Assembly: GCA_934086355.1 (NCBI GenBank)
Contig: CAKOID010000028.1
Span: 1-10,230, forward strand
Source of the DNA: an uncultured Bacilli bacterium
GTDB lineage: Bacteria > Bacillota_I > Bacilli_A > RF39 > UBA660
Length of the DNA stretch: 10,230 bases
Direction of reading: 5' to 3'
Program-made: the position numbers and the translations under genes
In this document: positions 1-5,543 of the stretch, piece by piece
How the letters are laid out: each line of letters opens with the position of its first letter
Position numbering within the stretch: the first letter of the stretch is position 1
Notes under the pieces: model-generated
What the model saw: the letters and a program-made list of their open reading frames with translations, nothing else
Databases searched by the model: none
What the model was told of the DNA's origin: nothing

Positions 1-55
1 CCCCCCCGAACAAATTTTCGAGGTCGAGAGAGAAGTTATACAGCCTTATTTTCAT
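1..55 (-). CDS. Possible start of a gene running off the left edge (partial)
   Basis: On the minus strand an ATG at 55-53 opens a frame that stays open to the edge and reads MKIRLYNFSLDLENLFGG. An in-frame stop lies upstream at 86-88, so this ATG is the only normal start. There is no good ribosome site in front of it (only an A-rich stretch). The stretch is clearly richer in G and C than the rest of the window and ends in a run of seven G on the coding strand. I do not recognise the product. It follows the 110-aa membrane protein by 56 bases in the same direction, so it could be its operon partner. It could also be chance. Confidence 0.25.
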   Translation of the reverse strand, partial: MKIRLYNFSLDLENLFGG

Positions 56-111
56 CTTTTTTATGAATCGTAAATTTAATATTTCTTATTTTCTGTCCTA
101 GTTACATTCTA

Positions 112-444
112 CTATACTTTTTCTTCAAATTCAATAAGTTTTTTCTTTAATTTTTTTATTTGATCATTTTTATTTGATATAGTTTCTTTATTAAAACTAA
201 TTGTATTTTTCATATTATCATATTCATCTCTACTAATAACTATATAATCATTATAATCGTCGTTATCATAATATTTTAGAGCATAAAATATAAATAACAT
301 TCCTAATAAAAATAAATTAATACAAAATAGATAAATATAATTGTATTCTTTTTCATTTAGGTAATAAATTATAATTATTGGTAAAGAAATTAATAATAGA
401 ATTAATATTGTTTCTATAACTTTTTTTGTACTGCTTTTTTTCAT
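112..444 (-). CDS. Small two-helix membrane protein with C-terminal coiled coil, unknown function
   Basis: A 110-aa protein I do not recognise. Two hydrophobic segments (about residues 10-28 and 36-55) are followed by an acidic, tyrosine-rich linker (DNDDYNDY) and a Lys/Glu-rich helical tail (about 80-108) likely to form a coiled coil. It is therefore probably an inner-membrane hairpin with a cytoplasmic tail. I start it at ATG 444-442 because GAAGGGA lies 8 bases upstream; the frame extends back to a TTG at 477, but that has no ribosome site. It lies downstream of a small XRE regulator on the same strand. A hairpin overlapping its ribosome site (448-491) may control its translation or end the upstream transcript. 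Confidence 0.6.
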   Translation of the reverse strand: MKKSSTKKVIETILILLLISLPIIIIYYLNEKEYNYIYLFCINLFLLGMLFIFYALKYYDNDDYNDYIVISRDEYDNMKNTISFNKETISNKNDQIKKLKKKLIEFEEKV

Positions 445-447
445 TAT

Positions 448-491
448 AAAAATCCCTTCACTTGTTAATGATATCAAATAAAGGGACTTTT
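448..491 (-). promoter_or_regulatory. Hairpin covering the ribosome site of the 110-aa membrane protein
   Basis: On the minus strand AAAAGTCCCTT (491-481) can pair with AAGGGATTTTT (458-448), a 10-bp stem with one bulged base and a 22-base loop. The 3' arm contains the ribosome site GAAGGGA and is followed by U-rich sequence, so the element looks like a terminator while also masking the start of the next gene. A possible sigma-A promoter, TTCATA (496-491), 17 bases, TATCAT (473-468), would start RNA at about 461, inside the loop. That RNA would lack the 5' arm. The stem is seen directly; the function is inferred. Confidence 0.45.
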
Positions 492-529
492 ATGAATATG
501 TAAATTAACTGTTTGTCGTTATATTTACA

Positions 530-769
530 TTAATCTTCTCTTTCAAGATTTAAGAACATTGGATCATCAAAGAACTCTTTTAAAGTTATACCTAGACCAT
601 CACATATTCTTACAATAGTTAAAAGTTTTGGATTCTTACTTTTTCCATTAACCAAACTATCCACTGTACTTTGAGTTAAACAACATATAGTTGCTAACTT
701 ATTTACAGTTATGTCCCTTTCATCTAAAATACACAATATTTTCTTTGATATTGCATCTCTAACCTTCAT
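530..769 (-). CDS. XRE/Cro-CI family transcriptional regulator
   Basis: A 79-aa single-domain DNA-binding protein. The helix-turn-helix lies around residues 21-43 (ITVNKLATICCLTQSTVDSL), followed by the family-typical LTIVRICDGLGITLKEFF. It has no extra sensor domain, so it is likely a small repressor of the Cro/CI type, often found in mobile elements or toxin-antitoxin loci. I start at ATG 769-767 with GGTGA 5 bases upstream; the frame opens further up at a TTG (781) without a ribosome site. It lies upstream of the 110-aa membrane protein on the same strand and may control it or itself. The target cannot be read from the sequence. Confidence 0.85.
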   Translation of the reverse strand: MKVRDAISKKILCILDERDITVNKLATICCLTQSTVDSLVNGKSKNPKLLTIVRICDGLGITLKEFFDDPMFLNLERED

Positions 770-861
770 ACTAATCACCAACTTAATTTTATAAATTTTC
801 TTTAGTATTCTTATAACGATAAAATGTTAAATTGAATAATTTATGAAATATTTAATAAAAT

Positions 862-908
862 AAAAAACTAATAATGTTAATATATTGTTAAATAATCATT
901 ATTAGTTT
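862..908 (-). terminator. Rho-independent terminator of the 87-aa gene
   Basis: A perfect 12-bp inverted repeat, AAACTAATAATG (865-876) with CATTATTAGTTT (897-908), has a 20-base loop. On the minus strand it is followed directly by a T run (867-862). It ends the transcript of the gene at 929-1192. Confidence 0.8.
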
Positions 909-928
909 AGGCAATTACGGAAAAATTA

Positions 929-1192
929 TTATAAATATTTTATTTCTTCTTCTATCTTTTTTAGTATATTTTGTTGTTCGTTTTCAATATTATTTCTTTC
1001 TTCACACCATTTATTATATTTGTTTTTAAATAATTTTGAAGGTTTTCTTAAATCATGATCGTATAGCTCTTTTGATAATCTATTATATTCTGTTTCATAT
1101 AAATTCATTATGCTTTTATCAAACTTATCTAACATCTTAAATGAATTATCAAAAAATTTATACAAACTTTCATATACTTTATTGTTGTTCAT
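929..1192 (-). CDS. Small charged helical protein, unknown function
   Basis: An 87-aa protein without a signal peptide or membrane helix. It is rich in Lys, Glu, Asn and Tyr and predicted by eye to be almost wholly alpha-helical, with a heptad-like C-terminal end (residues 66-87, ending KKIEEEIKYL). I do not recognise a family. The start is firm: AGGAAGG lies about 8 bases before the ATG. It is transcribed as a single unit with its own terminator (862-908) and diverges from the HTH gene at 1350. That arrangement could mean the HTH protein regulates it. Confidence 0.65.
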   Translation of the reverse strand: MNNNKVYESLYKFFDNSFKMLDKFDKSIMNLYETEYNRLSKELYDHDLRKPSKLFKNKYNKWCEERNNIENEQQNILKKIEEEIKYL

Positions 1193-1242
1193 ACAATCAT
1201 TCCTTCCTAGAAAAATATCCGTTTATTAATATTATTTTTCCT

Positions 1243-1317
1243 TTTGTCTAAAATATAACAAATAAATAATGAAATTTTTTAAAGAATGTTCGAAAGTGTG
1301 GCTAATTTGTCTAAAAT
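1243..1317. repeat. 12-bp direct repeat in a divergent intergenic region (possible operators)
   Basis: TTTGTCTAAAAT occurs at 1243-1254 and again at 1306-1317, 63 bp apart start to start (six helical turns at 10.5 bp per turn). The pair lies between the divergent genes at 1192 (minus) and 1350 (plus). The downstream copy contains TAAAAT (1312-1317), a possible -10, with TTCGAA (1289-1294) 17 bases before it as a weak -35 for the plus-strand HTH gene. A regulator bound to both copies would sit on one face of the helix. Confidence 0.5.
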
Positions 1318-1349
1318 GTTGTGAAATAATTTTTAAAGAGGTGGTGCTT

Positions 1350-1658
1350 ATGACACGGAATGATTTTTCGGCATTACAGGAACGTGTTAGAAATGTTGAT
1401 AAAGAAGTATTGTATATAAACATTTGTAAAAATATAAAAAAATTCAGATTAGAAAAGTATAATGAATTTAAAAACAATAAAAATAATTATTCAATAAATC
1501 CTTATTCATCTGAAAATATTGCTGAACTTTTAGATTATAATCATAATCACTATAAACGTTTTGAAAGTGAAAATGATAGTACAAAACGTATACCACTTGA
1601 TAAATTAGTTAAATTAGCTGTTATATTAGAAAAAGATTTAGATGATTTTATAAAGTAA
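1350..1658 (+). CDS. Unusual HTH (XRE-like) DNA-binding protein
   Basis: A 102-aa protein with an XRE-like layout: ICKNIKKFRLEK (about residues 24-35) as first helix, a polar spacer rich in Asn and Lys, then ENIAELLDYNHNHYKRFES as the helix-turn-helix, and LDKLVKLAVILEKDLDDFIK as the last helices. The Asn-rich spacer between helix 1 and helix 2 is longer than usual for the family. I start at ATG 1350, which has AGAGGTGG about 6 bases upstream. The frame opens at 1269 but that ATG has no ribosome site. It is divergent from the 87-aa gene across a region with a 12-bp direct repeat, and shares a bidirectional terminator with rnhC. Confidence 0.7.
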   Translation: MTRNDFSALQERVRNVDKEVLYINICKNIKKFRLEKYNEFKNNKNNYSINPYSSENIAELLDYNHNHYKRFESENDSTKRIPLDKLVKLAVILEKDLDDFIK

Positions 1659-1693
1659 AATGAGTAGTCAAAATTAACTTAACTACTCATTTT
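1657..1693. terminator. Bidirectional terminator between the HTH gene and rnhC
   Basis: TGAGTAG (1661-1667) pairs with CTACTCA (1683-1689), extended by flanking A/T pairs to 1657-1693. A runs precede and T runs follow the stem, so it works on both strands for the two convergent genes. It overlaps both stop codons. Confidence 0.85.
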
Positions 1694-2646
1694 TAATTTA
1701 ACATACTTTTTATTTTTTCAGTATTTTTAAAATTTAATTTGGCTATGTCATTCAATTTATCAAAGCCATATTTATTAACTATTTCTACTCCTAATTTATC
1801 TACGTTTTCTCCAGCACCTTTTAGTAATGGAATATGTAATTCATCACTTAATTTATCCATTTCTTTTAAAAATCTATATCTAGATATTATACTTGAAACT
1901 GCAACTGATAAACATTTATCTTCAGCATGAGTTGTGAATGTTATATCCGTTACTTTATTTTTTGCTTTTTCTATATGTTCAAAATATTTATTAACTAGAC
2001 AAAATTGATCTATAACGATTTTTTTATAATCATAATTATCTTTATTTACTAAACTATATAATACTTTGTTATGTAATATTGCTTTTACCTTATTCATATT
2101 AGTTATACCATTTTTATTATAATCACTAGCGGTTAAGATATATGTAACGTGAGGTATTTTTTTTATTAATGTTGGAGCAATACTTAATATTTTATCATCA
2201 GTTAATTTTTTAGAATCTTTTATACCTAATTCTTCTAACATAAATTTATCTTTAATATCTACATAACTTGCAGTAACTACTATTGGACCAAAATAATCTC
2301 CAGTCCCTACTTCATCTGAACCTATTGTAGAAATAAATTTAAATCTATCATCAACTAAATCTTTTTTCTTATCATCTTTCTTTTTCATATCCTTAGCAAG
2401 TTCACTAGATACATTTCTATTATTTAAGATACGTTCTCTTTCAATCCAATAAGATGCTTCGATATCTGCTCCTAAACCTTGAAACATTATTTTACCTGAA
2501 TCATATAAAGTTGTTACACAATCAAAATCTTTTACTTGAAAAGTACTATATGGAGGTTTCTTATCTATAAATCTATCTTGATAAAATTCTATTACTTCTT
2601 TCTTTAAATTAGGACTTAATTTAAAAACTATTGTTGTTTGTGCCAT
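1693..2646 (-). CDS. rnhC: Ribonuclease HIII
   Basis: A cytoplasmic enzyme that cuts the RNA strand of RNA-DNA hybrids during replication and repair. At 317 aa it has the full family length. Residues about 1-85 match the N-terminal TBP-like substrate-binding domain that separates HIII from HII. The catalytic domain begins with GSDEVGTGDYFGP (Asp111 and Glu112), then KDSKKL (Asp144), VIDQF (Asp213) and the conserved helix around DKCLSVAVSSIISRY. The ATG has AAGGAG 7 bases upstream. It diverges from cvpA, as in related Bacilli (from memory). Nothing is missing among the expected active-site acids. Confidence 0.95.
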   Translation of the reverse strand: MAQTTIVFKLSPNLKKEVIEFYQDRFIDKKPPYSTFQVKDFDCVTTLYDSGKIMFQGLGADIEASYWIERERILNNRNVSSELAKDMKKKDDKKKDLVDDRFKFISTIGSDEVGTGDYFGPIVVTASYVDIKDKFMLEELGIKDSKKLTDDKILSIAPTLIKKIPHVTYILTASDYNKNGITNMNKVKAILHNKVLYSLVNKDNYDYKKIVIDQFCLVNKYFEHIEKAKNKVTDITFTTHAEDKCLSVAVSSIISRYRFLKEMDKLSDELHIPLLKGAGENVDKLGVEIVNKYGFDKLNDIAKLNFKNTEKIKSMLN

Positions 2647-2667
2647 ACATTCACTCCTTCTTAATAT

Positions 2668-2713
2668 AGTATAACAAATATTTCTTTATTTTTCATTATT
2701 AATATAATATAAT
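2668..2713. promoter_or_regulatory. Divergent promoter region for rnhC and cvpA
   Basis: On the minus strand TGTTATACT (2676-2668) is an extended -10 for rnhC. On the plus strand TATAAT occurs twice (2703-2708 and 2708-2713), a likely -10 for cvpA. I see no good -35 for either, so the exact promoters are uncertain. Confidence 0.45.
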
Positions 2714-2733
2714 TTTAGTAGGAGGATAAATAT

Positions 2734-3441
2734 ATGAATATAGTAGATTATATAATAATTATTATATTAGTATTATGTGCATTTAAAGGTTTTAAACAAG
2801 GTATGCTACCATCTATTGTTAATTTTGTTGGAACATTCTTAGTATTTATTATTGCTTTCTATGTTAAACAACCTATATCTACTTTAATGTATGAGAATTT
2901 ACCTTTTTTAGACTTTGCAGGAATATTTAAAGGGATTATAGGTGTTAATATTCTATTTTACGAAGTAATAGCATATGGTTTAACTATAGTATTACTTGCT
3001 ATAATATTTGGTATTGTAAAAAGAATATCATTAGTCTTTAATAAAATTTTAAATGCAACTATAGTTCTTACTTTACCTAATAAAATTATAGGAGCTATAA
3101 TTGGTATATTTGAAGGTGTTTTATTTTCATTTATATTATTATGTATAGCTAGTAATGTTAACACTACTACTAAATATGTTAATGAGAGTAAATATAGCAG
3201 TATAATATTAAATAATATACCTATACTAAATAGTGTTACTAGTAGTTTAACTGATAGTAGTAAAGAAATATATGATACTATTATAAATAATGAAAATGAT
3301 AAGAATAAAGCAAATCTTGAAACCATTGATATTTTAATGAAGCATAATATATTAAGTTATGAATCTGCTACTAAGTTGGTTAATGATAAGAAATTAAATA
3401 TTGATGGTGTTAATCAAGTAATAGAAAAATATAGGAGTTAG
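2734..3441 (+). CDS. cvpA: CvpA family membrane protein
   Basis: An integral membrane protein of the CvpA (colicin V production) family, 235 aa, with four hydrophobic segments at about residues 2-18, 27-43, 70-95 and 117-140. It starts with the family-typical NIVDYIIIIILVLCAFKGFKQG; the GF-x-x-G turn after the first helix is the recognisable family mark. Residues 141-235 form a soluble, Asn/Ser-rich C-terminal extension. In Bacilli the gene sits near rnhC, polX, mutS2 and trx; here only rnhC and thioredoxin remain. AGGAGG lies 8 bases before the ATG. The biochemical function of the family is poorly defined. Confidence 0.85.
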   Translation: MNIVDYIIIIILVLCAFKGFKQGMLPSIVNFVGTFLVFIIAFYVKQPISTLMYENLPFLDFAGIFKGIIGVNILFYEVIAYGLTIVLLAIIFGIVKRISLVFNKILNATIVLTLPNKIIGAIIGIFEGVLFSFILLCIASNVNTTTKYVNESKYSSIILNNIPILNSVTSSLTDSSKEIYDTIINNENDKNKANLETIDILMKHNILSYESATKLVNDKKLNIDGVNQVIEKYRS

Positions 3442-3444
3442 ATT

Positions 3445-3735
3445 ATGATAAAATATTTAGAAAATAATAATTTAGATGAATTAATTGGTGATGGAGTTTA
3501 TTTAGTTGATTTTTATGCAGACTGGTGTGGTCCTTGTAAAATGCTTGGTAGTGTTTTAGAAAGTATGGATTTAAACATTATAAAAGTTAATACAGATAAA
3601 TTTCCTGAATTAGCAACTAAGTTTGGAGTTATGAGTATTCCAACTGTTGTTATTTATAAAGATAAAGAAGAAAAAACTAAATTTATAGGCTTTAGAAGTA
3701 AAGAAGATATTGAAGATATTATAAAAAGTTTGTAA
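3445..3735 (+). CDS. trxA: Thioredoxin
   Basis: A cytoplasmic thiol-disulfide reductant, 96 aa, slightly shorter than typical thioredoxins (about 105). The active site is YADWCGPCK (Cys28 and Cys31), preceded by the beta strand YLVDFYADW. The cis-proline loop SIPTVVIY (Pro66) and a C-terminal helix IEDIIKSL complete the fold. The first helix region is short. Its ribosome site AGGAG (3433-3437) lies inside the last codons of cvpA and the genes are 3 bases apart, so they form one operon. A strong terminator follows at once. It may be the main thioredoxin or an additional copy. Confidence 0.93.
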   Translation: MIKYLENNNLDELIGDGVYLVDFYADWCGPCKMLGSVLESMDLNIIKVNTDKFPELATKFGVMSIPTVVIYKDKEEKTKFIGFRSKEDIEDIIKSL

Positions 3736-3743
3736 ATTTGTTA

Positions 3744-3784
3744 AAAATGTAGCAAAAAGTACTTGAATTTGCTACATTTTTATT
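3744..3784 (+). terminator. Terminator of the cvpA-trx operon
   Basis: A perfect 13-bp stem, AAAATGTAGCAAA (3744-3756) with TTTGCTACATTTT (3768-3780), an 11-base loop and a following T-rich tract. It also contains the -35 element of the tRNA promoter. Confidence 0.9.
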
Positions 3785-3791
3785 ATATAAT
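3763..3791 (+). promoter_or_regulatory. Sigma-A promoter of tRNA-Arg
   Basis: TTGAAT (3763-3768), 17 bases, TATAAT (3786-3791): a near-perfect housekeeping promoter with start near 3798, about 14 bases before the tRNA. The -35 lies in the loop and 3' arm of the preceding terminator. Confidence 0.8.
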
Positions 3792-3811
3792 CTTTTTTGT
3801 AAGCGAGTTAT

Positions 3812-3888
3812 GTCTGCGTAGCTCAGCTGGATAGAGCAATCGCCTTCTAAGCGATCGGTCAGGCGTTCGAGTCGCCTCGCGGACACCA
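3812..3888 (+). tRNA. tRNA-Arg (anticodon UCU)
   Basis: Complete cloverleaf with encoded CCA. The acceptor GTCTGCG pairs with CGCGGAC (one G-U). The D arm contains AGCTCAGCTGGATAGAGC. The anticodon stem ATCGC/GCGAT encloses the loop CTTCTAA with anticodon TCT. The T arm is AGGCG-TTCGAGT-CGCCT, followed by discriminator A and CCA. It reads AGA, which should be the main Arg codon in such an AT-rich genome. It is a single gene with its own promoter and terminator. Confidence 0.97.
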
Positions 3889-3899
3889 CTTTGATAATT

Positions 3900-3922
3900 A
3901 ACTACCTTTTGGTAGTTTTTTT
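3900..3922 (+). terminator. Terminator of the tRNA-Arg gene
   Basis: AACTACC (3900-3906) pairs with GGTAGTT (3911-3917) around a TTTT loop, followed by a T run to 3922. Confidence 0.88.
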
Positions 3923-3935
3923 ATTTTATTCATAC

Positions 3936-3964
3936 TTGATTAAAAATAATATTTATGCTAATAT
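3936..3964 (+). promoter_or_regulatory. Strong sigma-A promoter with no normal gene behind it
   Basis: TTGATT (3936-3941), 17 bases, TAATAT (3959-3964), preceded by TG in the extended -10 position (3956-3957). Start expected near 3971. Immediately at the start point lies TATGTCAAA (3968-3976), one base off the Spo0A-box consensus TTTGTCRAA. If real, Spo0A bound there would block transcription. Confidence 0.65.
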
Positions 3965-3970
3965 GAATAT

Positions 3971-4082
3971 GTCAAAGAGATTTGCATAGAATAAAAAAGG
4001 AACATTCAATATGAGTGTGTTGAATGTTGCCATTATGTTTGCATCACCTATAGCTCAATCTCCTAAGTTAGGTGATTTTTTT
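3971..4082 (+). ncRNA. Candidate small RNA (about 110 nt) with anti-Shine-Dalgarno loop
   Basis: This covers most of the 347-bp stretch (3889-4235) without a convincing gene. Between the promoter at 3936 and the terminator at 4043-4082 the RNA would fold into a hairpin AACATTCAA (4001-4009) with TTGAATGTT (4020-4028), then the terminator stem with an 18-base loop that exposes UCUCCU. That is complementary to AGGAG-type ribosome sites, a common design of Firmicute regulatory RNAs. A 28-codon frame (ATG 4011, stop 4095-4097, AAGGA upstream) runs across the terminator and probably is not a gene. I do not match it to a known RNA family. Confidence 0.45.
4043..4082 (+). terminator. Terminator of the candidate small RNA
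   Basis: ATCACCTA (4043-4050) pairs with TAGGTGAT (4069-4076), followed by seven T (4076-4082). The 18-base loop is unusually large and contains TCTCCT. Confidence 0.75.
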
Positions 4083-4155
4083 ATATTAAAACTATAAATA
4101 ATAATAGTATTAATAAGAAGTTAATCAGAAGCAATGAAGAAATTAAAAAATTTGA

Positions 4156-4181
4156 ATATAAAAAACATTCAATTTGAATGT
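4156..4181 (-). terminator. Probable terminator of the spoVA operon
   Basis: On the minus strand ACATTCAAATTGAATGT (4181-4165) forms a stem of at least 6 bp and is followed by TTTTTTATATT. It lies 55 bases after the spoVAE stop. The same arm sequence (ACATTCAA/TTGAATGT) recurs at 4002-4027, where it is again followed on the minus strand by a T run, giving a possible second terminator. Confidence 0.55.
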
Positions 4182-4206
4182 ATTCTATATTCCTAATCAA
4201 TTTTTT

Positions 4207-4231
4207 CACCAATAAAGCTTGGTGTTTTTTT
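4207..4231 (+). terminator. Plus-strand terminator facing the spoVA operon
   Basis: CACCAA (4207-4212) pairs with TTGGTG (4219-4224) around a 6-base loop, followed by seven T. It stops transcripts coming from the RNA region before they enter spoVAE antisense. The stretch 4083-4206 contains no gene I can support; a 20-codon frame from 4134 has only a weak ribosome site. Confidence 0.65.
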
Positions 4232-4235
4232 ATTT

Positions 4236-4586
4236 TTAATCTTTTGCTCTAGTAATTAGAGAAAATATAAATGAAAATATAATTGCACTTGTTATACCTA
4301 AACTAACTGTAGATAACATATTTAAAAATATACCTATAAAGCCTCCGCTTTTAAAACCTATATAAGCTCCATTAAACAAAGAATTACCAAAAGAAGTTAT
4401 TGGAATATTTGCTCCTGCTCCAACAAACTTTATTATTTTATCATATATGCCAATCATTCCTAAAAATGCACCTACTACAACTAATATACTTGTAACATGT
4501 CCTGGAGTAAGTTTTGTATTATCAAGAATTATTTGTCCTATTAAGCATACTAATCCGCAGAATAAAAATGAATAAAATATAGTCAA
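4236..4586 (-). CDS. spoVAE: Stage V sporulation protein AE (SpoVAE/AEB)
   Basis: A 116-aa membrane protein of the forespore inner membrane, part of the SpoVA channel that loads dipicolinic acid into the spore and releases it at germination. Hydrophobic segments lie at about residues 3-20, 28-48, 55-75 and 90-112. Family marks are CLIGQIILDNTKLTPGH and the GANIPITSFGNSLFNGA loop, which resembles the matching loop of SpoVAC. The start is a TTG (4586-4584) directly after the spoVAD stop, with GGAGG 8 bases upstream inside the last spoVAD codons, so translation is coupled. It is the last gene of the operon. SpoVAC, D and E are the conserved core of SpoVA systems. Confidence 0.93.
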   Translation of the reverse strand: MTIFYSFLFCGLVCLIGQIILDNTKLTPGHVTSILVVVGAFLGMIGIYDKIIKFVGAGANIPITSFGNSLFNGAYIGFKSGGFIGIFLNMLSTVSLGITSAIIFSFIFSLITRAKD

Positions 4587-5543
4587 TTATAACACCTCCA
4601 ATTCAACAGCATGAGCTATACTAGGTATAGAATGTTTTTGATTAACTAATGTTGGACTATGAAGACTTCCTGTTGCAATAAATAATATTTTTTTATATTT
4701 TTTATTTTGTAAAATATTATTAAATAGTATTAAAGGTAAACATACTGGCCCTGAACCCCCACTATATTTTTCTTGCTCTTTATTATATATTATTGCTCCA
4801 GCATCTACATAATTATTAATATTAATACCATAATCTTTTTTTAATATTGTTTTAAATAAATCATAACCATATCTTCCTAAATCTCCAGTTAAAATAATAT
4901 CGTAATCTTTTAAAGTCTTATTCATATATTTTAAATGATCCATTAATGTTTTTACTGCTGCAGGAGCCATAACTGCTCCCATATTATTTGCATCTTTTAT
5001 ACCCATATCAACAACACTACCAATTGTTCCGGATATAACCTTTATATTTGATGGGACGTTAGATAAAATACAACCTACACTACCGGTAGTTGTGAAAGTA
5101 CTATATATAGGTTTTAAAGCTCCATATTCTACTGGAAATCTAAATTGTTTTTCACTACATAAATTATGACTACTAGTTATAACTATACCGTTTTTTACTT
5201 TTTTACTATCTATAAAAGTAGACATTATAATTAATGATTCATTAAAAGTAGCACATGCACTATAAACATCCATAAAAGAAATATTATTATTTATAACACT
5301 AGAATTAGTTGCTGTATTTTGATTCATTAAATCTCCACCAACAATAAGTTCTGTTTTAGGATTAATTAAATTATCTAAGACTTCTTTTTGCATTTTAACC
5401 TCTGCATCTTCGATAGTTTTTTCATTATCATAAAAATCTTTTAAATATCTATTTACGTTTTTTAAATTGCCATTATTTTCATACATACCAGCAATACTGT
5501 AACTATTATTTATATAAACGTTTTTAAACTTTACACTAGCCAT
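4587..5543 (-). CDS. spoVAD: Stage V sporulation protein AD (SpoVAD), dipicolinic-acid-binding
   Basis: A thiolase-fold protein on the forespore membrane that binds dipicolinic acid and delivers it to the SpoVA channel. 318 aa, slightly shorter than the B. subtilis protein (about 338). Marks are GGDLMNQ (69-75), VYSACATFNESL with Cys97 at the old thiolase position, GSVGCILSN, GDLGRYGYDLF and the C-terminal GSGPVCLPL and GSLHSP motifs. The ATG at 5543 overlaps the end of spoVAC by 13 bases, and AAAGGTGG is 8 bases upstream. Its own 3' end carries the ribosome site of spoVAE. Nothing looks broken. Confidence 0.95.
   Translation of the reverse strand: MASVKFKNVYINNSYSIAGMYENNGNLKNVNRYLKDFYDNEKTIEDAEVKMQKEVLDNLINPKTELIVGGDLMNQNTATNSSVINNNISFMDVYSACATFNESLIIMSTFIDSKKVKNGIVITSSHNLCSEKQFRFPVEYGALKPIYSTFTTTGSVGCILSNVPSNIKVISGTIGSVVDMGIKDANNMGAVMAPAAVKTLMDHLKYMNKTLKDYDIILTGDLGRYGYDLFKTILKKDYGININNYVDAGAIIYNKEQEKYSGGSGPVCLPLILFNNILQNKKYKKILFIATGSLHSPTLVNQKHSIPSIAHAVELEVL

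Noticed and set aside
1232..1477. Minus-strand 81-aa frame
   Set aside because: It overlaps the start of the HTH gene at 1350 on the other strand, has no ribosome site and no recognisable composition; it is a mirror of AT-rich sequence.
1739..1930. Plus-strand 63-aa frame inside rnhC
   Set aside because: It lies antisense to conserved RNase HIII sequence and has no ribosome site.
2958..3326. Minus-strand 122-aa frame inside cvpA
   Set aside because: It is antisense to the cvpA membrane helices; its hydrophobic look follows from the complementary codons.
4011..4097. 28-codon plus-strand frame in the small-RNA region
   Set aside because: It has AAGGA upstream, but its last codons run through the terminator stem and T run, so most transcripts would lack its stop. 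Kept only as a remark, not a gene.
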